A stretch of DNA of 42,344 bases from Mycoplasma sp. CAG:956 (GCA_000433475.1 HF993075.1:1-42344), one strand, 5' to 3'; shown: positions 23,874 to 33,329, numbered from the stretch's first letter. Notes: generated from the letters alone by a model not told the origin. Numbers and translations are program-made.

Positions 23874-25781
23874 GTGTTTTATCAAGATAAACATTTTCGA
23901 ATTAGATTAGTAGTATTATTTGTAACATTACTTTTAATAGCCGTTATTTTAAAAGTATTTTATATTCAAGTATTTCAGTATCAGAAGTTAAATAGTCTAG
24001 CTAACGACTTATGGCAACGTAATTTACCAATAACTCCCGATAGAGGTCTTATATTAGATAGAAATGGTAAAGTTTTAGCTAGTAATATCACAACAACTTC
24101 ACTTTATTTAGTACCTAATCAAATTAAAAATAAGGAAGAAGTAGCTAAAACTTTAAGTGAGATTCTAGAAGTACCTTATGATGAAATGTATAAACATGTT
24201 AGTAAAAGAACATCGATTGAAAGAGTTCATCCTGAAGGAAGACAATTATCTTTTGAAATAGCTGATAAGATAAATAGTTATAATTATGATGGCATATATT
24301 TACTTAAAGAAGCTAAAAGATATTATCCATATAATGATTTACTAAGTCATGTTTTAGGTTATGTTGGTATTGATAATCAAGGTTTATCTGGTTTAGAACT
24401 TAAATATAATGAAGAATTAACAGGTACTAGTGGGTCAATTAAGTATTATAGTGATGCCAAAGGCAATAGACTTAATAAGGCTGAAGAGTATAAAGAAGCA
24501 ATAAGTGGTAATAATGTTTATTTAACTATTGATTTAGATTTACAACAGTCTGTAGAAAGAGAACTAGATAATGCGGTTGCTAAATATAATCCAGAGCATG
24601 CTCTTGCTATTGCAATTAATCCTAAAACTGGGGAAATTCTAGCTATGGCTAGCCGCCCTAGTTATAATCCTAATGAGTATCAAACTTATACCCAAGAAGT
24701 TCTAAGTCGAAATCTTCCTATTTGGATGACTTATGAGCCCGGTTCGACCATGAAAATCACGACCATTTCCGCTGCGATTAACGAAGGTGTAGTCAATTTA
24801 TTTACTGATACTTTCTTTGATTCTGGTAGCATTAATGTTGACGGAGCTACTATCCATTGTTGGAAATCAGGTGGACATGGTGCTCAAACTTTCTTGAATG
24901 TTGTTGAAAACTCTTGCAACCCTGGGTTTGTTAACTTAGGCTTCCGTTTAGGAAAAGAAAAACTATTTAAATATATTAAAGACTTTGGTTTTGGTGAAAA
25001 AACAGGCATTGATTTAACCGGCGAAGCCAAAGGAATCTTATTCGATTTAGATAGAGTAGGTAATGTTGAATTAGCAACAACTGCTTTCGGACAAGGCATC
25101 TCTGTAACACCGATTCAACAAGTAAGAAGTGTATCAGCAGCCGTAAACGGGGGTATCCTTTACCAACCTTATATTGTTAAAAGAGTCGAAAATGCTACTA
25201 CTAAAGAAACTATTAGTGAAGTAAATCCAACAGTAATTAGACAAGTTATTACTGAAGAATCATCTAAATTAGTGCGTTTTGCTTTAGAAAATGTTGTTGC
25301 TCATGGCTCCGGACGTAATGCTTATATTGAAAACTACCGTATTGGTGGCAAAACCGGAACCGCCCAAAAAGTAAACAATGGTCGTTATATGGTTGGCAAT
25401 TATATCTTATCTTTTATTGGCTTCTTACCAGCAGACGACCCAGAAATTGTCTTATATGTTGCCGTAGATAATCCAAAAGGCGTAACCCAGTATGGTGGTG
25501 TAGTTGCTGCTCCGATTGCTAAAGCTATATTTTCATCTTATATTGAAATGAATAATGTTCCTAAAAGTAAAGATACCATTCCTAAAACCTATAACTGGCT
25601 AGATACCAAGTACAGTATATTACCAAATGTAATTGGCAAAACTATAAAAGAGGCAAATAATATATTAAAGGATTATAAAATCGAATATTCCGGCGAAGGA
25701 AACAAGGTAATTTATCAGTCTCCAGAACCAGAATACTATGTAAGCGACGATTCTACTGTCAAATTAATGTTAGGTGATTGA
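23874..25781 (+). CDS. Class B penicillin-binding protein (FtsI/SpoVD type) with PASTA-like end
   Basis: 635-residue transpeptidase that cross-links peptidoglycan outside the membrane. One N-terminal membrane helix (about 11-31), a PBP dimerisation domain beginning TPDRGLILDRNG, and a transpeptidase domain with STMK (291-294), SCN (347-349) and KTGT (493-496). One PASTA-like repeat fills the C-terminal 58 residues (ILPNVIGKTIKEANNIL...). The start is GTG at 23874 after TTAGGGTGATTTT. mraY follows 82 bases later, as in a shortened dcw cluster in which murE is missing between the two. The PASTA end matches SpoVD and PBP2x-like proteins. I cannot tell whether it serves division or a spore-like process. 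Confidence 0.92.
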   Translation: MFYQDKHFRIRLVVLFVTLLLIAVILKVFYIQVFQYQKLNSLANDLWQRNLPITPDRGLILDRNGKVLASNITTTSLYLVPNQIKNKEEVAKTLSEILEVPYDEMYKHVSKRTSIERVHPEGRQLSFEIADKINSYNYDGIYLLKEAKRYYPYNDLLSHVLGYVGIDNQGLSGLELKYNEELTGTSGSIKYYSDAKGNRLNKAEEYKEAISGNNVYLTIDLDLQQSVERELDNAVAKYNPEHALAIAINPKTGEILAMASRPSYNPNEYQTYTQEVLSRNLPIWMTYEPGSTMKITTISAAINEGVVNLFTDTFFDSGSINVDGATIHCWKSGGHGAQTFLNVVENSCNPGFVNLGFRLGKEKLFKYIKDFGFGEKTGIDLTGEAKGILFDLDRVGNVELATTAFGQGISVTPIQQVRSVSAAVNGGILYQPYIVKRVENATTKETISEVNPTVIRQVITEESSKLVRFALENVVAHGSGRNAYIENYRIGGKTGTAQKVNNGRYMVGNYILSFIGFLPADDPEIVLYVAVDNPKGVTQYGGVVAAPIAKAIFSSYIEMNNVPKSKDTIPKTYNWLDTKYSILPNVIGKTIKEANNILKDYKIEYSGEGNKVIYQSPEPEYYVSDDSTVKLMLGD

Positions 25782-25835
25782 CAAGTAAAGTGTAAATAAT
25801 TTATAATTATAAACTGAGTTTATGGGAAAATATAG

Positions 25836-25841
25836 TATAAT
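25836..25841 (+). promoter_or_regulatory. -10 box upstream of mraY
   Basis: Consensus TATAAT about 22 bases before the ATG. No convincing -35 is visible. Confidence 0.4.
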
Positions 25842-25863
25842 AGTTTTAAGGACGTGAAAATTT

Positions 25864-26856
25864 ATGTTAATATTAGCAAAAGCTGCAATGGCATTAATGC
25901 TAGGCTTTGTTTTATCGATAATAACAGGTGTTATTTTAATACCTCTTTTAAGAAAATTACATTTTGGTCAAAGTGTTAGTTTGACCCTAGGAGAAAGACA
26001 TTTAAAGAAAAATGGTACTCCAACAATAGGTGGTTTAATCTTTATTATTCCAACAATTGTTAGTTTGTTACTTTTGTGGTTCCGTGGTAGTATTGAAATG
26101 ACTTCTAACTTAACGATAGTTTTATTTGTGTTTATCAGTTATGCTCTTTTAGGACTTGCTGATGACTTACTTAAGATAGTATTTAAGAATAATAAAGGTT
26201 TAAGCATTATGTTTAAACTTTTAATGCAAACTATTATTGCCTTAGTCTTCTTTTATATATTTATTCGTAATGGTGGAGCTCCTGAGATTAGAATTTCAGC
26301 CATTAACCTTTATATTTATATGGGTTGGACTTATGGTTTATTTATTCTTTTTTTACTTGTTGGTTCATCCAATGCCGTTAATATTACAGACGGTTTAGAC
26401 GGTTTAGCGGGTGGCTTATCTGCCATCGCCTTTCTAGCTTATGGTCTTATTGCCTGGAATACTACTTGGCTTGTAGGTTATCAAGAGATTGCTATTTTTT
26501 GCTTTGTTTTAATTGGCTCTCTTCTTGGTTTCTTAGTATTTAATACTCATCCTGCTAAAGTATTTATGGGCGATACTGGTTCTCTTGCTTTGGGTGGTTC
26601 ACTAGCTGCTATTGCTATTTTAACTCGTCATGAGTTATCACTTGCTGTTGTTGGTGGTGTATTTGTAATTGAAACTTTATCAAGTTTAATTCAAATTATT
26701 TCTATTAGAAAATTCCATAAAAAAATATTTAAAATGGCTCCTTTACATCATCACTTTGAAAAATTAGGTTGGGAAGAAAATGATATCGTTAAGATGTTCT
26801 GGATAATCGGTTTAATCCTTGCCATGTTAATGATTACTTATAATGTATGGCTATAA
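25864..26856 (+). CDS. mraY: Phospho-N-acetylmuramoyl-pentapeptide transferase
   Basis: 330-residue integral membrane enzyme that joins UDP-MurNAc-pentapeptide to undecaprenyl phosphate, forming lipid I. Diagnostic motifs are KKNGTPTIGGL near the N-terminus, DDLLKI, NITDGLDGLAGG, the catalytic region VFMGDTGSLALGG, and PLHHHFEKLGW in the last cytoplasmic loop. About ten hydrophobic helices are present. The ribosome-binding site AAGGACG is at slightly long spacing. It follows a class B PBP gene, and its own terminator ends the unit, so the other dcw genes are not downstream here. Confidence 0.96.
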   Translation: MLILAKAAMALMLGFVLSIITGVILIPLLRKLHFGQSVSLTLGERHLKKNGTPTIGGLIFIIPTIVSLLLLWFRGSIEMTSNLTIVLFVFISYALLGLADDLLKIVFKNNKGLSIMFKLLMQTIIALVFFYIFIRNGGAPEIRISAINLYIYMGWTYGLFILFLLVGSSNAVNITDGLDGLAGGLSAIAFLAYGLIAWNTTWLVGYQEIAIFCFVLIGSLLGFLVFNTHPAKVFMGDTGSLALGGSLAAIAILTRHELSLAVVGGVFVIETLSSLIQIISIRKFHKKIFKMAPLHHHFEKLGWEENDIVKMFWIIGLILAMLMITYNVWL

Positions 26857-26884
26857 AAGTACTAAGCATCGGTACTTTTTTTTC
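26855..26884 (+). terminator. Intrinsic terminator of mraY
   Basis: AAAAGTAC/GTACTTTT perfect 8-bp stem starting at the stop codon, followed by TTTTTT. Confidence 0.85.
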
Positions 26885-26899
26885 TTAATTAAAAATAGT

Positions 26900-26928
26900 T
26901 TGAAATAAGTATTACTAAATGATATAAT
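26900..26928 (+). promoter_or_regulatory. Promoter of the pilin-like gene
   Basis: -35 TTGAAA (26900-26905), exactly 17 bases, -10 TATAAT (26923-26928). GAGGTGG follows at 26942-26948. Confidence 0.75.
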
Positions 26929-26954
26929 TCTATTAAAGGTAGAGGTGGTTGAAT

Positions 26955-28697
26955 ATGAAAACTAAAAAAGGTTTTACTATTCCAGAACTTTTAGCGGTCA
27001 TTGTTATTTTAGGAGTTTTAATAACTATTGCTATTGGTTCTTATAATGGAATAAGTAATCGAATGAAACAGAAAACTCTGGAAAATAAATTAAATTATTA
27101 TAAAGAAGCTGCATACGAATATGCAAACGATGCCGAAATAGATAGTGAAACTGTTACAATCGGCTATTTAGGAGAACTTGGTTACTTTGATGTTGATCAT
27201 CCTGATGCTGTTCGTAATGAAAGAATTGATAACCCAGTAACTGGAGAGTATCTAGATTGTCGTGTACTTAATATTACCAGAAATTTAGATGAATATGAAA
27301 TAGAAGATACTGGCAAAGACAATTGCGTTTTATCTGAATCAGAAAATAAAAGTTCTGAAATAGCTACTAAAGCATTTATTTATACTGATGGTTCTTACAG
27401 CAATTTAACTGATTTTAAAGTTAATGACAAAATAGATGAAACAATTGGTGCTAATACATCAACATCATTCTGGGAATCAATTTTTGGTGGCGCTTTTGGC
27501 GATGTTACTAATGGCTTTATTAATAAGGAATATGGCTCACTAGCTAAGTTCTTCGAATGGTTATTCCCTAAAGCTAATGCCAAGGGTGTAGATGATTACA
27601 CCATATATCCATGGACTAATAAAGAAGTATATATTTTGTTTGACTTTAATAATACAACATATTCTTTAAATAAGAATGAAGTAACCTATGATGCAGGTGG
27701 CATTAAGACTACTCAAACTGGTAACATTTGTAATAATATAAACGAAGGAAACTGTGCTAATGTCTATAAAGTAGATACATCATTCATCTTTAATGGTTTA
27801 GTATCAGCAACCGTTGATACAACTTATGGCAAAGTAACTAAAAAGGTTCGCGTACGTATAGATAAAGAAGCACCAACTCCTAAAGTTGATTATAATACTA
27901 GTATAACTAGAGATAATATTAAAATTGATTTAAGTGGTAGTGATGGTTACGGATCTGGAGTCCTTGGTTATTACTTTGGTACTAATCCTAATCCTACTAT
28001 AGATAACTTTAGTAAACTAAATTTAAGCTATGTTAATAAAAATGGCACTTATTATTATGCCGTTGTCGATAGTGCAGGTAATATGTCTAAAGTCGAAAGC
28101 ATTGAAATTACTTCAATTGATAAGGATGGACCTATTGGTTATGTAAAACAAAATTCTAGAACAACTTGGTCTAGTGAAGATTATCCTGTCCAATTTGGCT
28201 GCTCTGATGATACTAAAACTGGTTGTAAAAATAAAGTTATATATAGTTTAATAAACAATGATACCAATGAATTTATTGTTCAAAACCAAACTGTGGAGTC
28301 TAAAGATGTAGCAATAACAATTACAACTCCTAAAAATACTAAATTACAATCAGTTACCTTAACTTATAAAATATATGATAATGTTGGTAATGAAAGTACT
28401 AAAGCCGAAACTCTACAAACTTATATTGATAAAGTTGAAAAACAAACCAACAGTTGTTCGGGATGCGGTTGTAGTAATAAATCAAACGGTGGCAACTCCG
28501 GTGGCGGCTCTGGTAGTAGTGAAAAACCATGTAAAGGTTGGGGTGGATTAGCTTGCGTTATTGAAGGAGCCTTAGTCGGTGGATTTGGTGGCCAGATAGT
28601 AGGAGCTGTTGCAACCCCAATTGGCTCAGCAGTAGGTGCCGTAGTAGGATTTATCGGTGGTGCTGTTACTGGTCTTCTTTGTTGGATATTCTGTTAG
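26955..28697 (+). CDS. Long type IV pilin-like protein with glycine-zipper C-terminus
   Basis: 580-residue protein with a class III signal peptide: MKTKKG then FTIPELLAVIVILG, a prepilin peptidase site after G6 with Glu at +5 and a single hydrophobic helix. Pseudopilins are normally 120-200 residues. Here the head continues with a strand-rich part containing Ig-like repeats (the segments after VRIDKEAP and SIDKDGP) and several Cys. It ends with a CSGCGC cluster, a GGNSGGGSGS linker and a strongly hydrophobic Gly-rich tail (about 532-580) including GGFGGQIVGAV, IGSAVGAVVGFIGG and a final CWIFC. The start is chosen by GAGGTGG six bases upstream. The next gene begins 11 bases after the stop. No pilus assembly genes (pilB, pilC, pilD) are in the window. 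Confidence 0.8.
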   Translation: MKTKKGFTIPELLAVIVILGVLITIAIGSYNGISNRMKQKTLENKLNYYKEAAYEYANDAEIDSETVTIGYLGELGYFDVDHPDAVRNERIDNPVTGEYLDCRVLNITRNLDEYEIEDTGKDNCVLSESENKSSEIATKAFIYTDGSYSNLTDFKVNDKIDETIGANTSTSFWESIFGGAFGDVTNGFINKEYGSLAKFFEWLFPKANAKGVDDYTIYPWTNKEVYILFDFNNTTYSLNKNEVTYDAGGIKTTQTGNICNNINEGNCANVYKVDTSFIFNGLVSATVDTTYGKVTKKVRVRIDKEAPTPKVDYNTSITRDNIKIDLSGSDGYGSGVLGYYFGTNPNPTIDNFSKLNLSYVNKNGTYYYAVVDSAGNMSKVESIEITSIDKDGPIGYVKQNSRTTWSSEDYPVQFGCSDDTKTGCKNKVIYSLINNDTNEFIVQNQTVESKDVAITITTPKNTKLQSVTLTYKIYDNVGNESTKAETLQTYIDKVEKQTNSCSGCGCSNKSNGGNSGGGSGSSEKPCKGWGGLACVIEGALVGGFGGQIVGAVATPIGSAVGAVVGFIGGAVTGLLCWIFC

Positions 28698-28708
28698 GAG
28701 GAGCAAGT

Positions 28709-30031
28709 ATGACAAAAACAATAACAACAAAAAATAACCCTAAAAAAAATATAAATAAAAAAATTATAACCTCTATTTTAGTCATTATTCTGCTTATCAT
28801 TACTTCTATATTTGTTATATTCCGATTAACCGACAAATCTCGTTACTTTAAAGATATAATTTCTGAAGGTTATAATATAAGCACTAATTTATTTGAAAAA
28901 TTAAATTTAAGTAACTATATTAAAGACGATACAACCTTAAAATTAGCTCTAAGTAATGATAATAGTACTGATAAAATAAATCTAGGTTTTCAAAATTATC
29001 AAGATAAAAACTTCTTTAATATTAATTTAAAATATAAAGATTATGATTTAAACTATTTTCATCAAAACGATAAATATTACTTAGAATCTACTAGCCTTTT
29101 AGATAATATATATGAATTAAATACTGATGATAGTATTAATAAAATTATTACTAATATTCTAAAATTATCCAATGATAATAACTATAATAGTGATATAACC
29201 CATTTATTTAAAGAATTAAAAGATGTTTTACAAAAATCTATAAATAAAAAATATATTACAGTAAAGAAAACTAAAACTCTTATTAATAATAGCGAAGAAA
29301 AAGTAACTAGATATTCTTATCCATTAAATAGAGAATCACTAAGTAAATTTATTACTAATATATCTAAAAATAAAGAATTAAAATCTTTAATAATAGCATC
29401 TTTAAATAACTATTATCAAGCTACTAAAATAGGTGAAGATAACTTTAATGATGCTCTAAATGAAATGATTATTAATGGAACATTTAATATTTATGTTCAA
29501 AATAACAAAATTAAAAAAATTAGTATTTATGCCTTAAATGATGCTGAAGTAGATTTATATTTAACTGATGATTATGTATTATTAAACTTAAAGAGTGAAA
29601 AAAATCATAACTTATTTACTTTTAATTACAATAGAAAGAATAAAGAATTAACAGTATATATTGTTAAAAATGCTAAAAAAGCTGGGGAGTTATTAATAAA
29701 CTTAAGTGGTAACTTAAATATAGATTATACTATTTATAATAATGATACTAAAAGTAGTGGTTCTATTGTTAATACCTATACTAGTGATGATAAAACATCA
29801 GGCATAATTAATTTTACTTTTAATGATAAAAAGATAAATATTGAATATAGTATAACTAATGATAATTCAATTAATAATTATGATGTAAGTAAGGCTACTA
29901 GTATTTCCGATCCAACTGATACTGAAAAAAATAAAATAGCTACTGCTTATAATGATATTAAAAATTCTGAATTTATTAATAGTCTTATTGATATATATAA
30001 AAAGCTAGAAGGAATAAACTTTTCTGCTTAA
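28709..30031 (+). CDS. Membrane-anchored unrecognised protein, partner of the pilin-like gene
   Basis: 440-residue protein with a short basic N-terminus, one membrane helix (about residues 23-45) and a long extracytoplasmic part very rich in Asn, Asp, Lys and Tyr. I recognise no domain. Repeated patterns of the form YxxDxKY...LNLK suggest strand-rich modules, as in lipoprotein-like sensing domains, but no lipobox is present. The start at 28709 follows AGGAGGAGCAAGT, which lies at the very end of the pilin-like gene. The 11-base gap and shared promoter imply that the two proteins act together. A terminator follows. Confidence 0.7.
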   Translation: MTKTITTKNNPKKNINKKIITSILVIILLIITSIFVIFRLTDKSRYFKDIISEGYNISTNLFEKLNLSNYIKDDTTLKLALSNDNSTDKINLGFQNYQDKNFFNINLKYKDYDLNYFHQNDKYYLESTSLLDNIYELNTDDSINKIITNILKLSNDNNYNSDITHLFKELKDVLQKSINKKYITVKKTKTLINNSEEKVTRYSYPLNRESLSKFITNISKNKELKSLIIASLNNYYQATKIGEDNFNDALNEMIINGTFNIYVQNNKIKKISIYALNDAEVDLYLTDDYVLLNLKSEKNHNLFTFNYNRKNKELTVYIVKNAKKAGELLINLSGNLNIDYTIYNNDTKSSGSIVNTYTSDDKTSGIINFTFNDKKINIEYSITNDNSINNYDVSKATSISDPTDTEKNKIATAYNDIKNSEFINSLIDIYKKLEGINFSA

Positions 30032-30044
30032 AAAATAAATACTT

Positions 30045-30090
30045 AAAGTATAGACAATTCTAAAAAAGATTAGTTCTATACTTTTTTTTA
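30045..30090 (+). terminator. Intrinsic terminator of the pilin-like operon
   Basis: AAAGTATAGA/TCTATACTTT 10-bp stem with an inner CTAA/TTAG stem, followed by a run of T. Confidence 0.8.
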
Positions 30091-30123
30091 AACTTTTAGT
30101 ATAATTGTTCTAGAGGATATAAT

Positions 30124-31257
30124 ATGAAAAAGAAAATATTAATAATCTATGCATCGTATGGTAATGGTCATAAAGCTATAGGAAAATACATTGAAAGGTA
30201 TTTTTTAGAACAAAATCCCCATTTAGAAATAAAATGTGTTGATTTAATGGATTATGCCATGCCATTAATTGGTAAAATTAGTCAAAAAGTTAACTCTTTC
30301 TTTATGCTTAAAACCCCAATTATTCATGATATGTTTTATAAAGGTAGTAATACAGTGGTAGGTGGTTATATAGTAGATCATATATCCACAGTTTTATTTA
30401 AAAATAAAAAAATGCGTAAAGTTTTACTAGATTTTAATCCTGATTTAACAATAGCTACCCATTTTTTTGGGAGTAGTTTAATTAGTCATTATAATAAGAA
30501 GGGGTTAATTAATTCTAAGTTAGTAACCGTTGTAACCGATTATGAATCTTGTGAACTATGGTTAAATGATTATAAATGTGATGATTACTTAATAGTAGGG
30601 GATAAAAGCGAAGTACCTTTTTTAGTTAAAAGAGGTATTGATAAAAAGAAAATTAAACCTTTAGGTATTCCTATTGCTCCCATTACAGATAATAATTTCA
30701 AAAAAGAGACTTTACTTAAAAAGTTAAATATTTCTGACGATAGATTGATTTGTACTTTCTTTGGGGGTGGTGGTAATGGCTCCACAACTTCTATTCCATA
30801 TATCAAAAGAATTATGAAAAATAATTTAAATTTAGATATTATTTATATTGCTGGCAATAATAAGAAAAGTAAAGAAATAGTAGATAATTATATTAAAGAT
30901 AATAATATTACTAATGTGCATACCTTAGGTTTTGTTACTAACGTTCCAGAAATTTTACAGATAAGCGATTTTGTCATTTCTAAACCAGGTGGAGCTCAAT
31001 CAACAGAATGCCTATATTTTCATAAGCCAATCTTAATGATAAATGCCAGTGGTGGTCAAGAAATAGCTAACTATAAATATTTTACTAAAAATGGTTATGG
31101 AAAAAGATTTCGTACTAGTTTTGGTTTAACAAATGAAGTTAAACATTTAGTTAATAATCCAAAGGTACTTAAAAATATGCAAAATAATATGGCTAAAAAT
31201 GATAATCGTGATGCCATGGATAAATTATATATTTTATGTACAGATTTATTAAAATAA
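30124..31257 (+). CDS. UgtP-like diacylglycerol glycosyltransferase
   Basis: 377-residue GT28 enzyme of the monogalactosyldiacylglycerol synthase/UgtP group, adding sugar to diacylglycerol at the inner membrane face. Visible features are the N-terminal LIIYASYGNGHKAIG motif, PDLTIATHFFGS, VTDYESCELW (in UgtP-like proteins often TDF..H..W), LGIPIAP, CTFFGGGGNGST, VHTLGFVTNVPEIL and the donor-binding FVISKPGGAQSTECL. Length matches. The start follows CTAGAGGATATA, with TATAAT about 20 bases earlier. The transketolase-like gene starts 30-40 bases downstream. The product would be glycolipid and lipoteichoic-acid anchor precursor; sugar specificity is not deducible. Confidence 0.88.
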   Translation: MKKKILIIYASYGNGHKAIGKYIERYFLEQNPHLEIKCVDLMDYAMPLIGKISQKVNSFFMLKTPIIHDMFYKGSNTVVGGYIVDHISTVLFKNKKMRKVLLDFNPDLTIATHFFGSSLISHYNKKGLINSKLVTVVTDYESCELWLNDYKCDDYLIVGDKSEVPFLVKRGIDKKKIKPLGIPIAPITDNNFKKETLLKKLNISDDRLICTFFGGGGNGSTTSIPYIKRIMKNNLNLDIIYIAGNNKKSKEIVDNYIKDNNITNVHTLGFVTNVPEILQISDFVISKPGGAQSTECLYFHKPILMINASGGQEIANYKYFTKNGYGKRFRTSFGLTNEVKHLVNNPKVLKNMQNNMAKNDNRDAMDKLYILCTDLLK

Positions 31258-31296
31258 TTATAAAAGATAAAAAATAAAAAGGATAAAGTGGGAATT

Positions 31297-33270
31297 ATGA
31301 AAACTGATACAAAGAAAAATTTAAACTTTTTAAAAATACTTAGTGTTGATATGATTGATGCCGCTAAAGCAGGTTATCCTGGTATTTCATTAGGAGCTAG
31401 TAGCATCATTTATACCCTTTTTACTGAACATTTAAACATTATGCCCAGTAATCCAGATTGGTTAAATCATGATCGTTTAGTTTTATCTGCGGCACATGCA
31501 TCAGGACTTGTGTATGCAAATATGTATATGGCAGGCTTTGATATTACTTTAGATGATTTAAAAAACTTTGGTAAACCTAATAGTAAAACTCCTATCTTAA
31601 ATGATATGTTAAAAACAAAAGGTATCGATATGACTACTGGACCTGCTGGTTATGGTTTTAGTGCTGCTATTGGAATGGCAATAGGAGAAAAATACTATAA
31701 AAGTCTATTAAGTAAGTACATTAAAGGACAAAAACTAGTTAATCATTACATATATTGTTTAATAAGTGATGGCGATATTGAATCAGGTCAATTTATGGAA
31801 GCTGCTTCCCTAGCAGGTCTTTATAATCTTGGTAATCTAATTGTTTTATATGATTCTAATAATATGACTATGGACAATAGTTTAGAAAAATCTAGTCTAG
31901 ATGACATATTAAAAAAGTTTTCTAGTATGGGTTGGCAAACTGATTATGTAGCCGAAGGTTCATCTGTTGATAAAATAGATAAAGCTATTAAAAGAGCTAA
32001 AAGAGTTACTAATAAACCAAGTTTAATTGAAATTAAAACAGTTATTGGCAAAGATTCTTTTAACCAAAATACCAATATTGTTCATGACCATCCTTTAACT
32101 AAAGATGACTTAGAAAGCTTAAAAAGAAAATATGGTTTTAGTACGGAAAAATTTCAAATTGATGATAAATTATTAGATAATTATCGTAAATATATTCAAA
32201 ATAGGGTAGGCAAGAAATATAAATTATGGCAAGAATATCATGATGCGATGGCTAAATATCCTTCTAATGAAATAAAAATGTTAGTAAATTTTGCTGATAA
32301 TAAAGATATTGGTTTTAATATTGATATGAATAGTTTTAAAATTCAAAATACCTATCAAGAAGAAATGACTGAGTCTAATAATAAAATTTTGAATATTTTA
32401 GCCGATAAAATTCCTTTTATTTTAGGTGGCTCTAGTGACATGGCCTCAAGTTGTCGGGTTAACTTACGTAAAGAAGCCTATTTTACTCCTAAAAATTATG
32501 GGGGCCGTAATATAATTTTTGGTGTTCGTGAGACCGCTATGGGGAGTATTTTAAGTGGTATTTCTTCTTATGGCTTTCAAACCTTTGGAGCAACTCATTT
32601 AAGATATGCTTATTCTATGTTAGATGATATTAAAATGAATTCATTAATGAATCTACCTGTTTGTTATATTTTTACTCATGATGGTTTTAGTAATTCTAAA
32701 AAAGGTGCAGTTGAATCAAGCTTTGAAGTTTTAAATATTTTAAGAAACATACCCAACGTATTAGTTTTTAGACCAAGTGATATTAATGAAATAATTGGTT
32801 CCTGGGGTGCTATTTTAAGAGCTAAAAAAACTACTTGTTTAGTTTTAAGTAATGAAATAACCCATATTTTAAAAGGTAGTAAGTCATCTGATGTTAGTAA
32901 AGGAGCTTATATTATTCGTGATAGTAAGAGTAGAGAAGCAACCATTATTAGTAGTGGCTTTGATGTTACCTTATCTTTAGTAATAGCAGAAGAACTTGCA
33001 ACAACTGGTATTGATTTAAGAGTAGTATCTGTTCCTTGTAAAGAAATACTTGATAAGATGAATGATACTGATAAAAATAATCTTTTAGTTGGTAAAGTTA
33101 TTGTAATTGAATCTACTGGTAAAGATATCTGGTGTCGTTATACTTCTTATGATAATATTATTGGTATTGATGATGTTATGCCAAGTGGTACAGTATTAGA
33201 AAGCATGCAACAATTAGGTTATGACAAAGAAAGTATTAAATTAAAGATAAAGAATATCTTAAAAAAATAA
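31297..33270 (+). CDS. Transketolase-like protein lacking several catalytic residues
   Basis: 657-residue full-length transketolase homologue (thiamine diphosphate fold, three domains). The alignment is clear at GYPGISLGASSIIYTL, NPDWLNHDRLVLSAAHAS, DMTTGPAGYG, LYDSNNMTMD, IFGVRETAMG and FTHDG. Several residues needed for transketolase chemistry are replaced: E. coli H26 (GHPGAPMG) is Tyr, H100 (TPGHPE) is lost within TPILNDML, the GDG motif is SDG, and H473 in GPTHQPVE is lost within KKGAVESS. The Glu equivalent to E411 and H66 remain. It may be a pseudo-enzyme, or act on a different donor. The start at 31297 is used; GTG 31288 is possible. It lies after the glycolipid synthase gene. Confidence 0.8.
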   Translation: MKTDTKKNLNFLKILSVDMIDAAKAGYPGISLGASSIIYTLFTEHLNIMPSNPDWLNHDRLVLSAAHASGLVYANMYMAGFDITLDDLKNFGKPNSKTPILNDMLKTKGIDMTTGPAGYGFSAAIGMAIGEKYYKSLLSKYIKGQKLVNHYIYCLISDGDIESGQFMEAASLAGLYNLGNLIVLYDSNNMTMDNSLEKSSLDDILKKFSSMGWQTDYVAEGSSVDKIDKAIKRAKRVTNKPSLIEIKTVIGKDSFNQNTNIVHDHPLTKDDLESLKRKYGFSTEKFQIDDKLLDNYRKYIQNRVGKKYKLWQEYHDAMAKYPSNEIKMLVNFADNKDIGFNIDMNSFKIQNTYQEEMTESNNKILNILADKIPFILGGSSDMASSCRVNLRKEAYFTPKNYGGRNIIFGVRETAMGSILSGISSYGFQTFGATHLRYAYSMLDDIKMNSLMNLPVCYIFTHDGFSNSKKGAVESSFEVLNILRNIPNVLVFRPSDINEIIGSWGAILRAKKTTCLVLSNEITHILKGSKSSDVSKGAYIIRDSKSREATIISSGFDVTLSLVIAEELATTGIDLRVVSVPCKEILDKMNDTDKNNLLVGKVIVIESTGKDIWCRYTSYDNIIGIDDVMPSGTVLESMQQLGYDKESIKLKIKNILKK

Positions 33271-33325
33271 AAAGTAATCTTGTTAAGAATTATTAATTTA
33301 TAATCTAACAAAATTACTTTTTTTA
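33270..33325 (+). terminator. Intrinsic terminator of the transketolase-like gene
   Basis: Long stem AAAGTAATCTTGTTA/TAACAAAATTACTTT with one mismatch, followed by TTTT. Confidence 0.8.
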
Positions 33326-33329
33326 GTAG

